DNA of 64,000 bases, taken from the NCBI GenBank assembly GCA_025526915.1, contig JAHLKH010000091.1, forward strand, positions 1-64,000, given 5' to 3'. The DNA comes from Entophlyctis helioformis. Its lineage: Eukaryota; Chytridiomycota; Chytridiomycetes; Chytridiales; Chytriomycetaceae. This document shows positions 56,285 through 64,000 of this stretch, in pieces; within the stretch, counting starts at the first letter, position 1, and each line of letters opens with the position of its first letter. A program made the position numbers and the translations under genes. The notes under the pieces are model-generated. The model made no database searches. It saw only the letters and a program-made list of their open reading frames with translations, and had not been told where the DNA came from.

Positions 56285-56419
56285 GCGGAGCATGCCTGCA
56301 ATGCCATCATGCTCATGCGCAACGGCAGCCGCGTGAATGAAGCTACTGGTTGGAAGGGACGAATGAGATTTACTCCAAATCGCATGGTGGTCCGGAAATG
56401 AAGGGAGTGGCTCCCCAGG

Positions 56420-58253
56420 TCACTTCTTGGTAACCTATGATACCAGCAGGCAGAAAGACAAACGGATGGACAGATGGACAGATGGACAGATGGGTGTATG
56501 GGTGCATGATATGAGGACAAAACAAAGGCCAATCAGAGACGAGATTTGCCATGTAAGCACGCCTGATGCACAATGAGCTGTGGTGTCGTTGCACAGCCGA
56601 ATATCGGCAGACAAGACCAGATCAATAAAGGCAATACGCTCCTCACCTTGAGAGCGTGCTCGAGTGCGGCAATGACCTTGTCAAGGTGGCCGTTCTGAGT
56701 CTCGGTCGCAGACACGTTCATCTGGCGGTGGATTCGTTTGCATGAGACGCTCGGCATGGCAATATGGCAGTCACATGGCGGATCAACCACTTACGTGACC
56801 AATACGGAAGTACTTTGTGTTGTGCAGCGGGTGCAGACCACCGGCAATGACAACGCCAGACTCGCCAAACGACTTGAGGAAGTCGGCGGGTGCAACGCCC
56901 TCGGGATAGTAGACGGCCGAGAGCGAGTGGGCAGCAATGTCGCGGGACACAGGCACCTGTCCATCACATCATTCAGTCAGTCAGTCATTCAGTCGGTCTT
57001 GGCTTGCACTATCCGCAGAAAGGCAGACTCACCAGCTGGAGACCGTGGCGTGCAATGACGTCCTTGATCTTGTCCGACGCCTCAACGTGCTGGCGGAAGC
57101 GCACATCGAGGTCGCGGCTGACGAGCTGCTTGAGACTCGTCTCGAGGGCAAGGATCAGCTGCACCGGCGGCGTGGCAAAGTACGATGGCTGGCGGGCCTC
57201 GTACTTTTGCATGATGGGCAGCCACTTGGCAAACGAGCCAAAGTAAGTCGTGGGTAGAGCCTTTCGGTTCTTGAAGGCAGTCTATGCACCGATCCATTCG
57301 TCCATGCCAAGTGCGGCCAACGCATGTTAGAACGTTGCAAGAATCGGATGGCTGGGAAAGGCATGGCACTTGCCAGAGCCTTCTGGCTGACGACCATGAT
57401 GGCAAGACCGGGAGGAACACCAATAGCCTTTTGGCTGGCAGTCATGACGACATCGACGCCCCACTCCTCCATCTTGATGTCCTCAGCACCAACCGAGCAG
57501 ACGCCATCCAGCGCAATGAGCGTGTCCGGCGAGATCTCGTGGACAAGCTTGGCGATGGCGCGAATGTCGTTGAGGACGCCGGTGGACGTGTCGACATGTG
57601 TGACCGTCACCAGCTTGTACTTGTCGGCCTTGAGCGCAGCGGCGATGTCGTTGAGCTCGGGACGGTCGCCAAAGGGAGCGGTCAGCTGCTTGACACTGGG
57701 CCGTAGACCTGCAGACACTCGGCGAACCAGTCGCCAAAGATGCCCGTGTTGACGACGAGCGCCTTCTCGCCAGGCTCGATCAGGTTGGCGGCCGTCATGT
57801 CCCACGTGAGGGTGCCTGAGCCGGCAACGATGAACGGCTGGCCGGTCTGTGCGTGGTCGCGAGGTTGGGTTTGCATGGGATGGGATGATCCGGTCAGACA
57901 CGTGAACGCGACGGCAACAGCCGCATGCGTGCGAGCCAAGTCGCCGAGCTGGCAACGTGCGAGCTTGGCATGCTGCTGGGCGTGCGTGGGAGCGAGCAGC
58001 GACTTACGGGAGCAAAGAAGGCCTTGCGGGTGAGCTCGATGGCCGTGCCAAAGGCGTTGATGAAGGCAGGGTCAACGTGCGACGTGGCGGGGGTGGCCAT
58101 GGCCTGCAGCACCTCCGAGTCAAACTCGACCGGGCCTGTGCGTTCAAGCATGCAGGCGAGCAGCAGTGTGTGAGCCATGCATGCCCATGCGCTGCACGGC
58201 AACGGGCAGTGGCTGCAGGGCTTACCGGGAATCATGCACAGCTTGTGGGACAT
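56420..58253 (-). CDS. AGX1: Alanine-glyoxylate aminotransferase, with one apparent frameshift
   Basis: AGX1 is a PLP enzyme converting alanine plus glyoxylate to pyruvate plus glycine. The first exons are 58253-58226, 58135-58008 and 57846 onward. The conserved N-terminus is MSHKLCMIPGPVEFDSEVLQ, then TSHVDPAFI and FIVAGSGTLTWDMTAANLI (PLP phosphate region). GIFGDWFAECLQVYG and THVDTSTGVLND follow, then LIALDGVCSVGAEDIKM and VVMTASQKAIGVPPGLA, which carries the Schiff-base Lys (SQK). Near 57702 one base is missing between LQVYG and VKQLTAPFGDRPEL; adding one restores the normal spacing. Later exons hold the small domain (YFGSFAKWLP, GGLHPLHNTKYFRIGH, NGHLDKVIAALEHAL). A terminal donor gtgagg and acceptor catag would add VTKK and a stop at 56420; without it the frame runs to 56533. 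Confidence 0.87.
56465..56500. repeat. (GATGGACA)n minisatellite
   Basis: Four tandem copies of an 8-bp unit plus a partial copy lie in the proposed last intron or 3' UTR of AGX1. Confidence 0.85.
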
Positions 58254-58373
58254 TCTGGGGAGCGAAGCAGTGGACAGACGACGGCAGATGGGCGTGTGAG
58301 CAGTGGGCAAGAATCGTGTTGGCTGGCGGAGTAGATGTACGAAAGCCAGTTTGTGGAAGGGCGGGAAAGTCGT

Positions 58374-58737
58374 TTATTGGGCGGCCCAGTGCCGATCGAC
58401 GTCCTTGCCGTAGTTGACAAACAGCTCTTCGCCTGCTGCAATGTCCCTGGTCGACATCACAAGCACCTGGTTGACAATCGCGCCGTCAATGAACGTGATG
58501 TTGGACCGCTGCACATCCTCGTTCATAAAGTGGAACGGGCAGCTTAGGCGTGGATGGTCGACAAACGGCTGCCCATTCTCGTCTGTGGCATCCAAGATCG
58601 TGTTGCGGTACCGATGCTATTGTGTTGGTGCCAACGGTCAGCATGGCGGCTGTGCTGCTTTCAGCAAAACTGCAGATCCAACTCACTGCATAGTGAGACG
58701 CAAGACCGACCCCTTGCGACAACGAGCATGCCAGCAC
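58374..58737 (-). pseudogene. SET-domain C-terminal fragment without a start codon
   Basis: Two pieces join across a GT-AG intron (about 58687 to 58619) to encode about 115 residues. They end in the second half of a SET methyltransferase domain: ILDATDENGQPFVDH (where SET proteins have RFINH-like NH), STRDIAAGEELFVNYG and a final DVDRHW. The first half of a SET domain is not present between here and the octanoyltransferase, and the upstream piece has no ATG. Its frame runs straight into the octanoyltransferase stop codon. It is either a gene remnant, the end of a gene with a distant 5' exon, or the tail of a readthrough product. Activity is unlikely as it stands. Confidence 0.4.
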
Positions 58738-58743
58738 AAGAGT

Positions 58744-59673
58744 TCATTGCTTGAGATCGCCAGCCAAAATGCGTGCAATCTCGCCGTCAATCTCTGGTGA
58801 TGCATCCTCCAACGGCACCAGACTGACATTAAACAGGCTGCTGAACGCATCCATTGCAACTGGCATGGCATCATGGATCGTGATGTTCGTGGTCTTTACA
58901 GTTGATCCCTGCTGTTTCTGCCGTTTCAGCTCGCGCGAGATGGATGTGACCTCCTTGTCTGCAATGCCACACGGAACTATATGGTCGAACCAGGCCAGAT
59001 CCGTGTTGCAGTTGAGTGCAAATCCGTGGCTTGTGATATGGTGCCGCACATGTATGCCTGTAAGAACAGACGGATCTGCAGCGTCAGCGGCTATCTGGCA
59101 CGATCAGTATGAAAACGAGAACGGCCATGCGCACCGAGTGCTGCGATCTTGCGGTCGCCGACCCACACGCCAGTGTCCTTTGTAACCCCTGCTTGGATGC
59201 CGTACTGTCCGCATGTCTCGATCATGAACCGCTCCAGCTGCTCGACATACGATCTGACATTGATCTGGCGGAGCATTCATCAGTCGGCCAAGACCATGGC
59301 CATCTGCCAGGCAGAAGGGATGCATGTCACCGAAACCACCAGCGCCTCTTGCCTTGTGCTGCTTGAGGTTCAGGATCGGATATCCAACCAGCTGTCCGGG
59401 TCCATGGAACGTCGTCTGGCCTCCTCGCAGCGTCTCGAAATAGTCGGCGCCGAGCGCTCGCAGTCTGCTGCCTTCCGTGTCGTACGAGTCTCGGATGCGG
59501 CGGCCGGCCGTGTATGTCGGCGTGTGTTCCAGCAGCAGTATGATATCGAGCTCCCTCCTGGCTGCGCTTGTCTCTGCTGCTATGCGGCTCTCCACCAGGT
59601 GCTGCTGGACTTGGAGTGCACGGGCATACGGCACACTCTTGCCCAGGAACTTGACAGCAACGATCTTGCTCAT
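58744..59673 (-). CDS. LIP2: Octanoyltransferase (lipoate biosynthesis)
   Basis: LIP2/LIPT2 moves octanoate from acyl carrier protein to lipoyl domains in mitochondria. Exons 59673-59353, 59264-59135 and 59057-58744 give 254 aa. Motifs: LLEHTPTYTAGRR, LRGGQTTFHGPGQLVGYPILNLKQHK (the RGGxxTxHGPGQ acyl-site loop), INVRSYVEQLE, GVWVGDRKIAALGIHV (KIAALGI, with the catalytic Lys) and SHGFALNCN. IVPCGI supplies the PCGI active-site Cys region. The first intron (59352-59265) begins GC (AAG|gcaaga). This is the only splice that joins LKQHK to INVRSY in frame, exactly as in LipB proteins. The N-terminal targeting signal is weak. The start codon is 8 bp from that of divergent CLP1. Confidence 0.94.
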
Positions 59674-59681
59674 TCAGTGCA
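59674..59681. promoter_or_regulatory. 8-bp interval between LIP2 and CLP1 start codons
   Basis: LIP2 starts leftward at 59673 and CLP1 rightward at 59682. Transcription of each must begin inside the other gene, so the two mRNAs overlap at their 5' ends unless alternative starts are used. Confidence 0.7.
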
Positions 59682-61439
59682 ATGGCGGAAGTGAGTAGTG
59701 TTGAACGGGCCACAAGCGGACTGCGGCTGCCTGGCGACTGACTGGTGCGCACGGTGCAGGGCAAGAGCGTCGAGAAGCGAGAGTGGAGGCTTGAGGCTGA
59801 GCAAGAGTTTCGCTTCGAGGTCGAGCCTGGGCAAAAGAACAAGGGCATTCTGACGGTGCGTGCGCTCACGGGCCGCAGCCATGGTGACTGGGCTGGCTGG
59901 CTGTGGACTGACGGCGGACGTGCTGTGGTGCAGCTCAAGTCTGGCAGGGCAGAGATCTTTGGCTCGGAGCTTGCTCCAGGCGTCGACTATGCCTTTTCTG
60001 GCCGCAAGCTGGCCGTCTTCACCTGGCATGGCTGCATACTCGAGACGTCGGGCAAGTTCGCCGTCGAGTACATTGGATACGAAACCCCCATGCACAGCTA
60101 CCTCAACGTGCATCTGGCGCTCGAGCAGATGCGCGAAGCCGCAAGCCACATTCCAGAGGCCGACGGTCCGCGCGTCCTCGTGCTTGGTCCAGCAGACTCT
60201 GGCAAGACGGCGCTGTCAAAGATCCTTGTCAACTATGCTGCAAAGCTGTCTCGCAGACCCATTTTTGTGGATCTGGACACGCAGCAGGGATGCGTCTCGC
60301 TGCCTGGCGCTGTGGGCGCCATGACTGTCGCCCGCCCACTGGATTGCGAGGAGGAGTTTTCTGCGTCCGCCACGCTCATGGGAACGACGCCGATCGCATA
60401 CTACTATGGCCACTCGACCCCGCTCGAGAAACCAAAGCTGTACGACGCGATCATCAAGAAGCTTGCGTCTGTCGTTGGCAAAAAGGCAGAGGACAACGAG
60501 CGTGAGCATATCGTTCATGTGTGCCACATGGGCTTCTGCAGAGCCGTTTCTAATAATCATTGCCGCTCTCTTGCCCATGCACATTGCCTTGCGAGACAGA
60601 GAGGGTGTCTGGGTTCATTGCCGACGCGCCGTCGCAGTTTGCAGAGTCGAGCGGTTTTGAAATGCTCACGCATGCGATCGAGTACTTGCGCGTCAATGTG
60701 ATCCTCATTATCGGACATGAACGTCTGTATAGCGATCTGAAACGCCGCTTTGGGGACCATTCTGGCATCTCTGTCCTCAAGCTCAACAAGTCGGGCGGCG
60801 TGAGTTGGATGCACCGACGTTTGCTGCTTGTTGGGCCGCTTCTCACTCTGGAATGGACTGGTGATTCATGCAGGCTGTTGCGCGAGACAAGGACGTGCGT
60901 CGCAAGCTGCAGATCCAGCGCGTAAAGGAGTACTTTTATGGGTGTTCCAAGACCGAGCTGGTGCCTTTCAATCAGACTGTCCCGTTCTCTGATGTTGCTG
61001 TGCGGCGTGTTGGCGAAGGTTCGTCTGCCGGTTGATGCTGTGCACTTGAATGGAGGGATGGATCCGTTGATGTTGCTGACACCTGTATGGCTGCCCAACA
61101 GGCACATTGGCACCGTCGTCTGCGCTGCCAATTGGCATGGAGCGCAAGCAGCAAGAGACGCGCTTCCTCAAGGTCGAAGCAGGCGACATTCTTCTGCATT
61201 CCGTCTTGGCAGTCTCGCACACTCTTCTGCCTGGTGCGATTGATGCACATGGCGTGCCAACCAAGATCTATACGCAGGACGAAGAAGCGCAGGCGCTTCT
61301 CGAGTCGAGCATTGCTGGCTTTGTCTACATTGCCGAAGTTAACGACACCAAGCGCAAGATGACTGTTTTGTCGCCCAACCCGGGACGGCTACCCAAGACG
61401 TTTTTGCTCATGGGGACACTCAAGTGGATGGATATGTGA
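59682..61439 (+). CDS. CLP1: CLP1, pre-mRNA cleavage and polyadenylation factor
   Basis: CLP1 is a P-loop polynucleotide-kinase-fold protein of cleavage factor IA. Exons 59682-59690, 59760-60501, 60600-60799, 60874-61018 and 61102-61439 give 477 aa. The first coding exon is only 9 nt (MAE). An N-terminal beta domain (REWRLEAEQEFRFEV, SGRAEIFGSELAPGVDYAFSG) precedes the P-loop GPADSGKTALSKIL. Then come FVDLDTQQGCVSLPGAVGA and YYYGHSTPLEKPKLYD. The C-terminal domain follows with KEYFYG, FSDVAVRRVG, ALPIGM and GRLPKTFLLMGTLKWMDM. Compared with kinase-active animal CLP1 the P-loop is intact in the Lys and Thr (GKT), but yeast-type CLP1 is catalytically silent, so activity cannot be judged. It converges with guanine deaminase, 35 bp apart. 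Confidence 0.94.
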
Positions 61440-61474
61440 TGTGCACATGAAAAATGAAGGCGCTGTGATGATAT

Positions 61475-63220
61475 TCATTGGCCAGACACGCAGGTTCCCC
61501 TCACATAGACTTGGCAGATATTGCGGTCGTCGCCGAGATACACAAACTTTTCAAACGTGGACATGGGGTCGTCGTGTGCAAACACATGAACGTTGGCCGG
61601 CGCGCTTGGCTGATCGACCGCGTCATCGCCACCGACCCCAACGTCAACAATCAGCGCGTCAAAGTCCTTGCCGGGCACAAAGCTGCCAACGGTCCCGTCG
61701 ATGCCCATGACCTTGGCGCCGCCGAGTGTGGCCAAGTAGAATGCCTCTGAAAACGTCAGCGGCTCGTAGACGGTGGTATCGTTTGCGATCTCGTCGCGTT
61801 GGTGGGCATGTTCGTGTTCGTGCTCGAGACTGTTGGTGCCGTTTTGCATGCCAGTCTTGATCCGCTTCAAAGGCGGCTCCGGATTTGCGCTGTCAGGGGT
61901 CGGCAAAGAGCCGTTTTCAGTCTCGGCTTGATGCGCACGTAATGCATGGCCGGCTGCGCGTTCGCGCGACTCGATGTGGATCACTTTGCTCGCAATGATG
62001 GCCTGTCGCATGGCGTCAAACATGCTTGGCGAATACCCGCCCGCGGCATCGGTGCCCAGCCCCAGTTTCTCGTGCCCCTCGTGCATCAGTCTGCGCAGAT
62101 TGAGGACGCCGCTGTGCAGACAAAAGTTGGAGCTCGCACAGTGGGAGATGCCCACGCCACGGGTCTTGAGAAGATCGCGCTCGTGTCTGGACAGATGGAC
62201 GGCATGCGCCATGATGGTCCTGTCCGTCAGCAGGCCATAGTGGTCGTACACATCCGAGTATGTGCTGATCGTTGGGTGTAACTCGGCGACCCAGCGAACC
62301 TCGGACGGGGTCTCGGACAGATGCGACTGAATCGGCAGGTTGAACTCGGCAGCGAGATCGCCAAGACCTTTCATGAGCTCGGCGGTGCAGGTGGGAACAA
62401 ACCGCGGCGTGATGACTGCAGTTACAAGCGGCGATGCGATGTCGTTCTGGATGTACTCGACTATCTTCCGTGTGGCTGCAATGCTGTCGGCAGTAGACTC
62501 AATGTAGTAGTCGGGAGCGTTGCGGTCCATGTTGACCTTGCCGATAAAGGCGCGCTGGCCGGCGGCATGAACAACGTCAGCGAGCGTCTTGGATGCCTCG
62601 AGATGGATCGTGCCAAAGTACGAGGCCGACGTTGTGCCGCACTGAAGCGTGCGCCGAACAGCACGGGCGAAGGAAGCTTTTGCATAGCGAGCCTCTGCAA
62701 AGGCTGCCTCTCTGGGGAACGTGTAGCGCTCGAGCCACTGCAGCAGCGTGAGATCGTAGCCGGTGCCGGTGAAGACAAACTGAGGGGCATGGATGTGGGT
62801 GTCGACAAACCCCGGGACGAGGAACTGGCCTTTGCCCAGACGGACAACGGACGGCTGCGAGGCACCGGCAGCCAAGGCACCAGAAAGCTTGGACTGAAGC
62901 AACGTCTCCAAAGCTTCTGCGTCGGATGCCGTGTCAACAAAGGCGATGCTGCCGGCGAGGGAGACGCCGACGATGGCGAGCGGCAGGTGCTGGAAATGCG
63001 ATAAGGACAGCGAGTGGTAGAGCGGGCCCGCAACGAGGAGCTTCAGGCCGGCGTCAGCGTCCAGGCTGGTGTTGCTTGCAGCTGTTTCGAGCATATGGCT
63101 ATCGCTGTTGCTGTTGTTGCTGTCGCCGTTGTTGGCTTTGTGGTGAAGCAGCTCGGTCCGCTCCAAATAAGCTTGGTGTGTGGCGTATTGGGCGGAGTTC
63201 GGGACGGCCAGGTCGGACAT
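61475..63220 (-). CDS. GUD1: Guanine deaminase
   Basis: This zinc amidohydrolase turns guanine into xanthine in purine salvage. It is a single-exon frame of 581 aa from ATG 63220. Motifs: VPGFVDTHIHAPQF (metal His pair HxH), FPREAAFAEARYAKASFARAV, LQCGTTSASYFGTIH, ITPRFVPTC and LPIQSHLSE (third His). HAVHLSRHE (fourth His) and LGLGTDAAGGYSPSMFDAMR (metal Asp in GTD) complete the site. About 100 residues of extra sequence are inserted at two places, an N-terminal Asn/Asp/Ser stretch and a His/Glu-rich segment (about 430-480), so it is longer than the roughly 450-490-aa norm. No targeting signal is seen, so it is probably cytosolic. Confidence 0.93.
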   Translation of the reverse strand: MSDLAVPNSAQYATHQAYLERTELLHHKANNGDSNNSNSDSHMLETAASNTSLDADAGLKLLVAGPLYHSLSLSHFQHLPLAIVGVSLAGSIAFVDTASDAEALETLLQSKLSGALAAGASQPSVVRLGKGQFLVPGFVDTHIHAPQFVFTGTGYDLTLLQWLERYTFPREAAFAEARYAKASFARAVRRTLQCGTTSASYFGTIHLEASKTLADVVHAAGQRAFIGKVNMDRNAPDYYIESTADSIAATRKIVEYIQNDIASPLVTAVITPRFVPTCTAELMKGLGDLAAEFNLPIQSHLSETPSEVRWVAELHPTISTYSDVYDHYGLLTDRTIMAHAVHLSRHERDLLKTRGVGISHCASSNFCLHSGVLNLRRLMHEGHEKLGLGTDAAGGYSPSMFDAMRQAIIASKVIHIESRERAAGHALRAHQAETENGSLPTPDSANPEPPLKRIKTGMQNGTNSLEHEHEHAHQRDEIANDTTVYEPLTFSEAFYLATLGGAKVMGIDGTVGSFVPGKDFDALIVDVGVGGDDAVDQPSAPANVHVFAHDDPMSTFEKFVYLGDDRNICQVYVRGTCVSGQ

Positions 63221-63663
63221 TGCCAGATGCCAATCACCCCCTGTGCATCCACCGCTCGGCGTTCATGTGTTGCCAGCTCTCTTGCTCCCGCTCTTGCACT
63301 TGCCCTTCTTGGCTGGCTTGTCTGCAACGAGCACAATACATAGACGTGTCCGTGCAGCCAGACATCCGCTCGGCCTGTGAAACAGCGCAACCCGACAGCA
63401 GCGCCAGGACAACCGCGGCATTCAGTCTTTGTGCCGTGTGCAGCATTCCCACCAGCATATCTGCCGCATCTCGGCAGACCAGCGCCACCACCACCACCAC
63501 CACCACCACCAGCAGCAGTAGGCAGGCAGGCAGGCATATCTCTCACAGTCGCAACCACGGGTGCGAACCAGCAAAGCTTCATCCGCACACCAACCTCTCC
63601 TCATTCAATCGAGCACTCCTTTGCTCCGCCTTGCGCAACTCGGTCGACACGCAAGCCACCGCA
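63221..63663. other. Divergent intergenic region with a (CAC)n tract
   Basis: This 443-bp interval separates the guanine deaminase and myosin start codons. It contains a caccac... tract (about 63480-63511) followed by agcagcag. It should hold both promoters; no specific site is recognised. Confidence 0.4.
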
Positions 63664-64000
63664 ATGAGCAGCAGCGCCATGGATCTGACTGAGCTCTCGC
63701 CCAACGCGACGGCGAATGAAATCGCCAGAGTGCTCAACGACCTCGCCTGTGAAAGCAGGCCGTTTGTCCGTATCGGTCATCGCGCTCTCGTTGCCGTCAA
63801 CCTGCCGCAGTCGCTCTCCTTTGATCCCGCAGTGTCGGCAAAGTACCAGCCTGGCTCACATGCACCGCCAAACCGTCCGCCTCATGTGTACGAGATCGCC
63901 ACAAGTGCCTTCAATGCCATGATGGCAACCCACAAGGACCAGGCCATCGTCGTCAGGTGCGTCCGCTGGAGTATCATTTGCCCATTCATGCACAGGCTCT
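63664..64000 (+). CDS. Myosin-motor protein, first exon only (cut by the window end)
   Basis: Exon 63664-63956 encodes 97 residues and ends in phase 2 at a GT donor. It shows the start of a myosin head: DLTELSPNATANEIARVL, FVRIGHRALVAVNLPQSL (where myosins have YTYIGPVLVAVNPYK) and PPHVYEIATSAFNAM. It ends with HKDQAIVV just before the expected SGESGAGKT P-loop. The motor begins only six residues from the N-terminus, with no SH3-like domain. It is divergent in the strand around VAVNLPQ. In fungi this start is seen in chitin synthases with an N-terminal myosin motor (class V/VII) as well as some other myosins. The cargo or enzyme part lies beyond the window. Confidence 0.75.
   Translation, partial: MSSSAMDLTELSPNATANEIARVLNDLACESRPFVRIGHRALVAVNLPQSLSFDPAVSAKYQPGSHAPPNRPPHVYEIATSAFNAMMATHKDQAIVVRCVRWSIICPFMHRL

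Noticed and set aside
61475..64000. Prokaryotic origin or horizontal transfer of guanine deaminase
   Set aside because: Lack of introns alone is weak evidence. Base composition matches the neighbours and the family is common in fungi.
1..64000. Transposons, rRNA, other ncRNA and centromere or telomere repeats
   Set aside because: I saw no transposase or reverse transcriptase motif, no terminal repeats and no rRNA. Only the two tRNAs are convincing RNA genes.

Overview
This window is nuclear DNA of a fungus. It carries fungal translation elongation factor 3, fungal-type PFF1, SEC12, CLP1 and septin genes. Genes are compact, GC-rich and split by many short introns (about 40-300 nt), and two nuclear-type tRNAs are present. 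A TRIM37-type RING/B-box/MATH ubiquitin ligase and a GAF-GAF-PAS adenylate cyclase of the cyanobacterial CyaB kind point to an early-diverging, probably zoosporic (centriole-bearing) lineage rather than a yeast or mould. That placement is inference from gene content only.

Layout. 1-1787: C-terminal part of a Thr/Val/Pro repeat surface protein with a GPI-like tail. 2.0-9.7 kb: eEF3 (minus), then MFAP1 and an ABC1/ADCK-family kinase (plus). 10-16.8 kb: a gamma-glutamylcyclotransferase-fold protein, mitoribosomal mS15 and the vacuolar protease PFF1. 17.2-23.7 kb: prefoldin 2 (minus), NDUFAF5, a DUF5522 protein, ZRANB2, a mitochondrial rhomboid and a Sel1-repeat protein. 23.8-30 kb: TRIM37-like ligase and septin (minus). 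30.3-35.6 kb: an ABC-transporter remnant and a full ABCC transporter. 35.9-36.0 kb: tRNA-Asp and tRNA-Asn. 36.3-43.5 kb: an ARM-BTB protein (minus), SEC12 (plus) and a small membrane protein (minus). 43.5-52.3 kb: a coiled-coil protein and, divergently, the GAF-GAF-PAS cyclase. 52.4-56.3 kb: a REC114-like candidate and VPS53. 56.4-61.4 kb: alanine-glyoxylate aminotransferase, a SET-like fragment and octanoyltransferase (minus), then CLP1 (plus). 61.5-64 kb: guanine deaminase (minus) and the first exon of a myosin motor (plus).

There is no operon logic; this is mostly housekeeping: translation, mitochondrial assembly, splicing and polyadenylation, and trafficking. Neighbours often share very short divergent intervals, the extreme case being LIP2 and CLP1, whose start codons are 8 bp apart. 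Exon models were built by hand from GT/GC donors and AG acceptors, checked for phase and against remembered family motifs. Most close to an exact multiple of three. Several otherwise intact genes need one added base to stay in frame, always in the same direction, which suggests residual single-base deletions in the assembly. Of the less ordinary content, the GAF-GAF-PAS cyclase, the REC114-like reading frame, the GC-AG introns and the LIP2/CLP1 start overlap deserve most attention. I found no CRISPR array, transposon, plasmid or phage element.
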